DNA of 64,000 nucleotides. It comes from Algoriphagus aestuariicola. Its GTDB lineage: Bacteria > Bacteroidota > Bacteroidia > Cytophagales > Cyclobacteriaceae. The DNA lies in the NCBI RefSeq assembly GCF_017254835.1, contig NZ_JAFKCW010000005.1, forward strand, positions 124,001 to 188,000, in the 5' to 3' direction. The notes under the pieces were generated by a model. That model searched no databases. It was not told the DNA's origin and worked only from the letters and a program-made list of their open reading frames with translations. Shown here one piece after another: positions 60,333-64,000 of this stretch (the first letter of the stretch is position 1; each line of letters opens with the position of its first letter). A program made the position numbers and the translations under genes.

Positions 60333-61682
60333 ATGCCTTTCAGACTCACACTTGCCATTCTTTTGGGGGTTCACGTTTTTACTTGTTTTAGCTTTTCGGC
60401 AAATAGCCAGGAAGTAAAGTCTTTTGAAATTCCGTTGGGGGGAAATGCCTATCAAACTGCTGGAAAGACTGAAGAAGAAATCAAGACGGAGGGCATCCTC
60501 ACTTGGGAGTATCCGGACAGTGAATTCAGCGTCTATTTCAAAGCGGACCTTGAATTGGAGGCGGTTCTCAGTCTGGGAATACTACCCCAATCAAGCGCTG
60601 CTGAGATTTCTGTTACGCTAAATGGACGAAGCCAGACGATTGCCCTTTCATCCGACGATTCGGGTAGCATAGCGGTCGGTGTGTTCAATTTGGTTGCTGG
60701 CTACAACGAACTGCAACTTAAAGGGCTTAAAAAAGAGGGTACGGGCTTCGCTCAAATCAAGAGTTTGTACCTCCAGACCGAAAGAGACTTGGCACTGGAC
60801 TATGTGAAGGACAACATCGGCAACCGTTTTTATTGGGGAAGAAGAGGGCCTTCAGTGCATCTGAGCTATACGATACAGGATAGCCAGGATTTTAAGTGGT
60901 TTTACAATGAGCTCACCGTACCGGAGGGAGAAGATCCGATAGGCTCCTACTTTATGGCCAATGGGTTTGGTGAAGGATATTTTGGGATTCAGGTCAACTC
61001 GGAGACTGAGCGCAGGGTGTTGTTTTCGGTTTGGAGCCCGTTTTCGACAGACAATCCCAATGAAATCCCAGAGGGACAAAAGATCAAACTGCTAAGAAAG
61101 GGAGAAGGTGTATACACTGGCGAGTTTGGCAACGAGGGCTCGGGAGGACAAAGCTATCTGCGCTACGATTGGGTTGCGGGGAATACCTATAAGTTTTTGA
61201 ATTCGGTAGAGCCTGACGGAAAAGGGAACACGGTGTATACTGCCTATTTCTTTGCTCCGGAGCATGGAGAGTGGATGCTGATTGCCAGTTTTTTGAGACC
61301 AAAAACCGACACCTGGTACAAAAGGCCCCATTCATTTTTGGAAAATTTTGTGCCGGAATCCGGCAATATCGAAAGACTCGTCTTCTTTGAAAATCAATGG
61401 GCGGCGGATGAGGAAGGCAATTGGGTAGAATTGACAGAAGCCAAATTTACCGGGGATGATATTGCCAGGAGGGGATATAGAAAGGACTTTGCAGGTGGCG
61501 CTGACTCGGGTAAGTTTTATCTGAAAAATGGGGGCTTTTTCGACGCTGCCGTTCCGTTGCAAAGTATCCATTTAAGGCCCTCGAAAGGCGATAGGCCCAA
61601 CATCAATTTTGAGGAACTGAAAAAGTCACCAGTCCAACAAAATAAAACCCGTGGACAGGAGAGCCCACGGGTTTGTTACTGA
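60333..61682 (+). CDS. DUF3472/DUF5077-like exported protein
   Basis: This 449-residue exported protein has a signal peptide (about 1-25, FSANSQ). The N-terminal segment (about 30-175) resembles a DUF5077 carbohydrate-binding-like sandwich, and the rest a DUF3472 domain (RRGPSVHLSYTIQ, YFMANGFGEGYFGIQVNSETERRVLFSVWSP, YRKDFAGG). The ATG at 60333 starts the signal peptide. The final codons lie within a terminator-type hairpin at 61645-61674, so the C-terminal tail (QNKTRGQESPRVCY) may not be original. Confidence 0.75.
   Translation: MPFRLTLAILLGVHVFTCFSFSANSQEVKSFEIPLGGNAYQTAGKTEEEIKTEGILTWEYPDSEFSVYFKADLELEAVLSLGILPQSSAAEISVTLNGRSQTIALSSDDSGSIAVGVFNLVAGYNELQLKGLKKEGTGFAQIKSLYLQTERDLALDYVKDNIGNRFYWGRRGPSVHLSYTIQDSQDFKWFYNELTVPEGEDPIGSYFMANGFGEGYFGIQVNSETERRVLFSVWSPFSTDNPNEIPEGQKIKLLRKGEGVYTGEFGNEGSGGQSYLRYDWVAGNTYKFLNSVEPDGKGNTVYTAYFFAPEHGEWMLIASFLRPKTDTWYKRPHSFLENFVPESGNIERLVFFENQWAADEEGNWVELTEAKFTGDDIARRGYRKDFAGGADSGKFYLKNGGFFDAAVPLQSIHLRPSKGDRPNINFEELKKSPVQQNKTRGQESPRVCY
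61645..61674. terminator. Terminator-like hairpin at the end of the DUF3472-like gene
   Basis: A 10-bp perfect stem (AAACCCGTGG / CCACGGGTTT) has a 10-base loop; a T-rich stretch follows on the minus strand. It lies inside the last 15 codons of the plus-strand gene and 68 bases from the stop of the convergent Gfo/Idh gene. Confidence 0.75.
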
Positions 61683-61741
61683 TTTTTCTTCAGCCAACCG
61701 TAGCATACTGATTGCGACGACTGAAAACTGATCGCTAAATA

Positions 61742-63208
61742 CTAGACTTCGAAGCCTTTTCTGTATTCTCTTCCTACAAATTGGTTCGCTTCTTCCAAGT
61801 TGGTGATGCGCATGTTTTCGCCATCCCAAAGGAGCTTGCGTCGGCCGAAGAATTCGTCTCTGCCTTGGGCGTTTTGACGCTTGAGCAGATAGCTGCGGAT
61901 TGCAAGGTTGCCCATAAGGACAGTTTCGGTCATAGGACCAGCATAGTCGAAAGAAGAGGTTAATCCTTTGTGTTCTGTAGAGCCAAAACCAGCCTTGCAG
62001 GCTTCTACCCACAGTCTTTGGTGGCCATATTCTCTTTCGAAGCCTTCTTCGGTCTGGGGGCCGATTTCCACGGTGCCGTCGTTCAGGTAAAGTTTTGGCA
62101 TCAGTGGAGAAGAGTCGTTGATGTTCGTAGTGATGATGCCTTTGGAACCGACGATGAAGACGCCGTTCGCGGAGCCGGATCCACCGATCTCGTGGTCAGC
62201 GGGTATGATGTCAGGGTGGGCAGGCTTGATGCCGCCGTCCATCCAGGTCATCTCGATAGGAGATCTGCTTTTGGCGGTCTCGGCGAAGTGCAACGTGATG
62301 AAGGAAGAGGCAGGACATCCATCAGGATGGTAGTTGGCATTCCACATCTGGGAATACACCGAAGCCACGGAGCACTCAGCATCGGTAGGATACATGAGTC
62401 CTAGTGTACGGAATGGGATATCGATCAAATGGCATCCCACATCGCCCAGCGCGCCAGTACCGTAGTTCCACCAGCCTCTCCAGCTGAATGGATGCAATTC
62501 CGGAGTATAGGGGATTTCGGGAGCTGGCCCGAGCCATAGATCCCAGCTGAGTGCATCTGGCTTTTTGCTTGGATCTGGAGACGGGAAAGGGCCTCCTTGA
62601 GGCCATACTGGTCTGTTGGTCCAGATTTGTACTTTTGACACGGGGCCGATGCGGTCTTCGTCCACCCACTGCTGCACGAGTTTTAGCAGGGGGTTGGAAC
62701 CGCCTTGGTTACCCATTTGGGTGACGACTTTCTTATCGCGTGCCAACTGGGTAAGCATCCTCGCCTCGCGGATGTTGTGGGTCATCGGCTTTTGTACATA
62801 GACGTGCTTGCCCCGATCCATAGCATATTTAGCTGCAGGTCCGTGTACGTGATCTGGGGTGGAGATAGTCAAGGCGTCGATGTCCTTTTCCTTGTCCAGC
62901 ATCTCTCGGTAGTCCGCGTACAATTTGGCCTGAGGGAATCTTTCTACGGATCTTTTTGCCGAACCGGAGAAGTCCACGTCGCAGAGAGCCACTACCCGCT
63001 CTCTACCGCCCACTGAAGCCAGCTCAATATCGCTCGCACCTTTGCCTCCAGCACCGATTGCCGCCAAGTTGAGTTGATCAGAAGGGGATGTGAAACCTAC
63101 ACCGCCCAACACATGCCTGGGGACGATGAAAAATGAAGATGCAATAGCTGCATTCTTGATAAAATCTCTCCGGGTTTGTCCCGAAGAGGCTTGCTCGGGT
63201 TTTTTCAT
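61742..63208 (-). CDS. TAT-exported Gfo/Idh/MocA-family oxidoreductase
   Basis: This 488-residue oxidoreductase has a twin-arginine signal (TRRDFIKNAAIASSFF) that exports folded protein with its cofactor. The Rossmann fold is LAAIGAGGKGASDIELA and the catalytic-type lysine is in VYVQKPMTHNIREA (QKP instead of the usual EKP). The family C-terminal domain includes GALGDVGCHLIDIPF. Exported members like this are common in Bacteroidota glycan-utilisation regions and act on sugars or sugar derivatives. It is probably monocistronic. Confidence 0.92.
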   Translation of the reverse strand: MKKPEQASSGQTRRDFIKNAAIASSFFIVPRHVLGGVGFTSPSDQLNLAAIGAGGKGASDIELASVGGRERVVALCDVDFSGSAKRSVERFPQAKLYADYREMLDKEKDIDALTISTPDHVHGPAAKYAMDRGKHVYVQKPMTHNIREARMLTQLARDKKVVTQMGNQGGSNPLLKLVQQWVDEDRIGPVSKVQIWTNRPVWPQGGPFPSPDPSKKPDALSWDLWLGPAPEIPYTPELHPFSWRGWWNYGTGALGDVGCHLIDIPFRTLGLMYPTDAECSVASVYSQMWNANYHPDGCPASSFITLHFAETAKSRSPIEMTWMDGGIKPAHPDIIPADHEIGGSGSANGVFIVGSKGIITTNINDSSPLMPKLYLNDGTVEIGPQTEEGFEREYGHQRLWVEACKAGFGSTEHKGLTSSFDYAGPMTETVLMGNLAIRSYLLKRQNAQGRDEFFGRRKLLWDGENMRITNLEEANQFVGREYRKGFEV

Positions 63209-63599
63209 GGGTTACGAATTAATTGAGGTCTAATAGTATGACAAAATAGGGATTTAAGTGTCTTTTGGGCGGGTATTTTATAGGAGGACTTTATTTTGAT
63301 GATAAAAGACTATTTTCATCCATGGATTTTTGACCGATACGGAAGGACGGCTGAGCCAATTTGAAGGTCATTTTTGCAAAACGTCTGAAAAAAAGCAAAA
63401 AAACAGGAAGAAGTTAAGAAATCGATTGCGCGAATTGGGTGCCCTAATTTTGCCCTTTTTTGGACAAATGGGACCTAATTTAGCCCAGAAAAACTCGGTT
63501 TTGGCGACTTCGAAATTTCTTCCAAGTCAAACCTTTCCTTTACTTTGAATAATATTCGTCGAAAATAAATTTTGTCCTAGCCCAGAACAACCCTATAAA
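63209..63599. other. 391-bp intergenic region before pntA
   Basis: It separates the TAT-exported oxidoreductase from pntA and contains a good pntA promoter (63545-63574). The rest is AT-rich; a 72-codon frame at 63330-63548 has Lys-rich, low-complexity content and no start or family evidence, so it is not called. Confidence 0.4.
63545..63574 (+). promoter_or_regulatory. Promoter of pntA
   Basis: TTG (63545-63547), 18 bases, then TAAATTTTG (63566-63574), close to TAnnTTTG. The predicted leader to the ATG at 63600 is about 20 bases. Confidence 0.5.
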
Positions 63600-64000
63600 A
63601 TGATAGTCGGAGTCATCAAAGAAACCAAGGAATTTGAGAAAAGAGTAGCGCTCAGTCCGGATGTGGTTAAGCTACTTATCAAGAAAGGGTTTGAAGTGGC
63701 GGTGGAGTCGGGTGCGGGAGAAGGATCATATTTTTCAGACCAAGACTACGTGGATGCAGGAGCCAAGGTGCTTTCAGGCCTAGGGGTTTTTTCCTCAGAT
63801 GTCCTTCTAAAGGTCAATCTTTTTACGCTTGAAGAGGTCGCCCAAATGAAAAACGGTGGCGCTTGCATCTCCTACATGTATGCCTATCAGCACCCTGAGA
63901 TCTTGGATGCGATGAACCAGAAATCCATCTCTTCCTTTTCCATGGATGCCGTGCCGAGGATTTCCAGAGCGCAAAAGATGGACGCACTTTCCTCCCAGGC
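63600..64000 (+). CDS. pntA: NAD(P) transhydrogenase alpha subunit, part 1 (truncated by window edge)
   Basis: The first 133 codons are visible, starting MIVGVIKETKEFEKRVALSP, with GFEVAVESGAGEGSYFSDQDY and the transhydrogenase-type signature AVPRISRAQKMDALSSQ, which distinguishes it from alanine dehydrogenase. PntA contributes the NAD(H)-binding domain of the membrane transhydrogenase that makes NADPH at the expense of proton motive force. The rest, and the expected pntB, lie beyond the right edge. Confidence 0.88.
   Translation, partial: MIVGVIKETKEFEKRVALSPDVVKLLIKKGFEVAVESGAGEGSYFSDQDYVDAGAKVLSGLGVFSSDVLLKVNLFTLEEVAQMKNGGACISYMYAYQHPEILDAMNQKSISSFSMDAVPRISRAQKMDALSSQ

Noticed and set aside
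63330-63548. 72-codon plus-strand frame before pntA
   Set aside because: Low-complexity Lys-rich start, ends within the pntA promoter, no recognised motif.
1-64000. CRISPR array, tRNA or rRNA genes, insertion sequence, prophage
   Set aside because: No regularly spaced repeats, cloverleaf-like sequences, rRNA stretches, transposase or phage structural genes were recognised.

Overview
The window is a 64 kb stretch of a Bacteroidota chromosome, most likely from the Cytophagales (Algoriphagus/Cyclobacteriaceae-like). The evidence is a SusC/SusD pair behind an ECF sigma factor and a FecR-type anti-sigma factor, many short secreted lipoproteins, a SusC-type export signal, a two-component beta-propeller sensor, and promoters of the Bacteroidota form TTG-N18-TAnnTTTG with little sign of Shine-Dalgarno sequences. 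The placement rests on gene content only. No rRNA, tRNA, CRISPR array, insertion sequence or phage gene was seen. Gene order is dense, with many 4-base ATGA overlaps.

Layout. 1-10.2 kb: a partial CBS/DUF294 nucleotidyltransferase-like gene, sucD, a large propeller sensor kinase and a receiver-kinase, then an ABC ATPase, an FtsX-type permease and a DUF3299 protein, and a class IV aminotransferase. 10.2-12.3 kb: a small lipoprotein and the hemJ-SCO-cytochrome c operon. 12.4-19.8 kb: the methylmalonyl-CoA mutase module (meaB, mutA, mutB) interrupted by a DUF3298-like lipoprotein gene and dnaA. 19.9-30.1 kb: a DUF389 membrane protein, an N-acylglucosamine 2-epimerase-family lipoprotein, and a five-gene minus-strand operon (NUDIX-type regulator, carboxylesterase, CitMHS carboxylate transporter, AtuA, AtuA-like domain protein) divergent from a second carboxylesterase. 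30.2-36.3 kb: an amidohydrolase, DUF4242 and NTF2-like proteins, then a redox group (2Fe-2S ferredoxin, thioredoxin-reductase-like ferredoxin reductase, MarR regulator) and a histidine kinase. 36.7-43.9 kb: an exported Gfo/Idh oxidoreductase, a beta-lactamase-fold hydrolase, an NTF2-like protein, DUF3820, an outer-membrane barrel candidate, a Kelch-like lipoprotein and a luciferase-like monooxygenase. 44.2-51.2 kb: the sigma/anti-sigma/SusC/SusD nutrient uptake locus. 51.4-64 kb: a DUF6600-like protein, a TMTC-like membrane TPR protein, a CPA1 antiporter, two further Gfo/Idh proteins, a zinc alcohol dehydrogenase, a DUF3472-like protein, and the start of the transhydrogenase gene pntA at the right edge.

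How parts work together. SucD and methylmalonyl-CoA mutase with its chaperone MeaB meet at succinyl-CoA. The NUDIX-esterase-CitMHS-AtuA operon reads as a self-regulated catabolic module in which exported esterases free a carboxylic acid that is then imported and processed. The MarR, ferredoxin reductase and ferredoxin genes look like a regulated redox set with a clear palindrome on the reductase promoter. The SusCD locus looks like cell-surface signalling of an unknown glycan or peptide and has an unusually structured leader before susC. The best candidates for something new are the esterase/CitMHS/AtuA operon, the ABC-FtsX-DUF3299 set with histidine-rich segments, the receiver-kinase lacking the usual acidic residue after its phosphoacceptor histidine, the DUF389 protein with a degenerate diacylglycerol-kinase-like N-terminus, and the susC leader hairpins.
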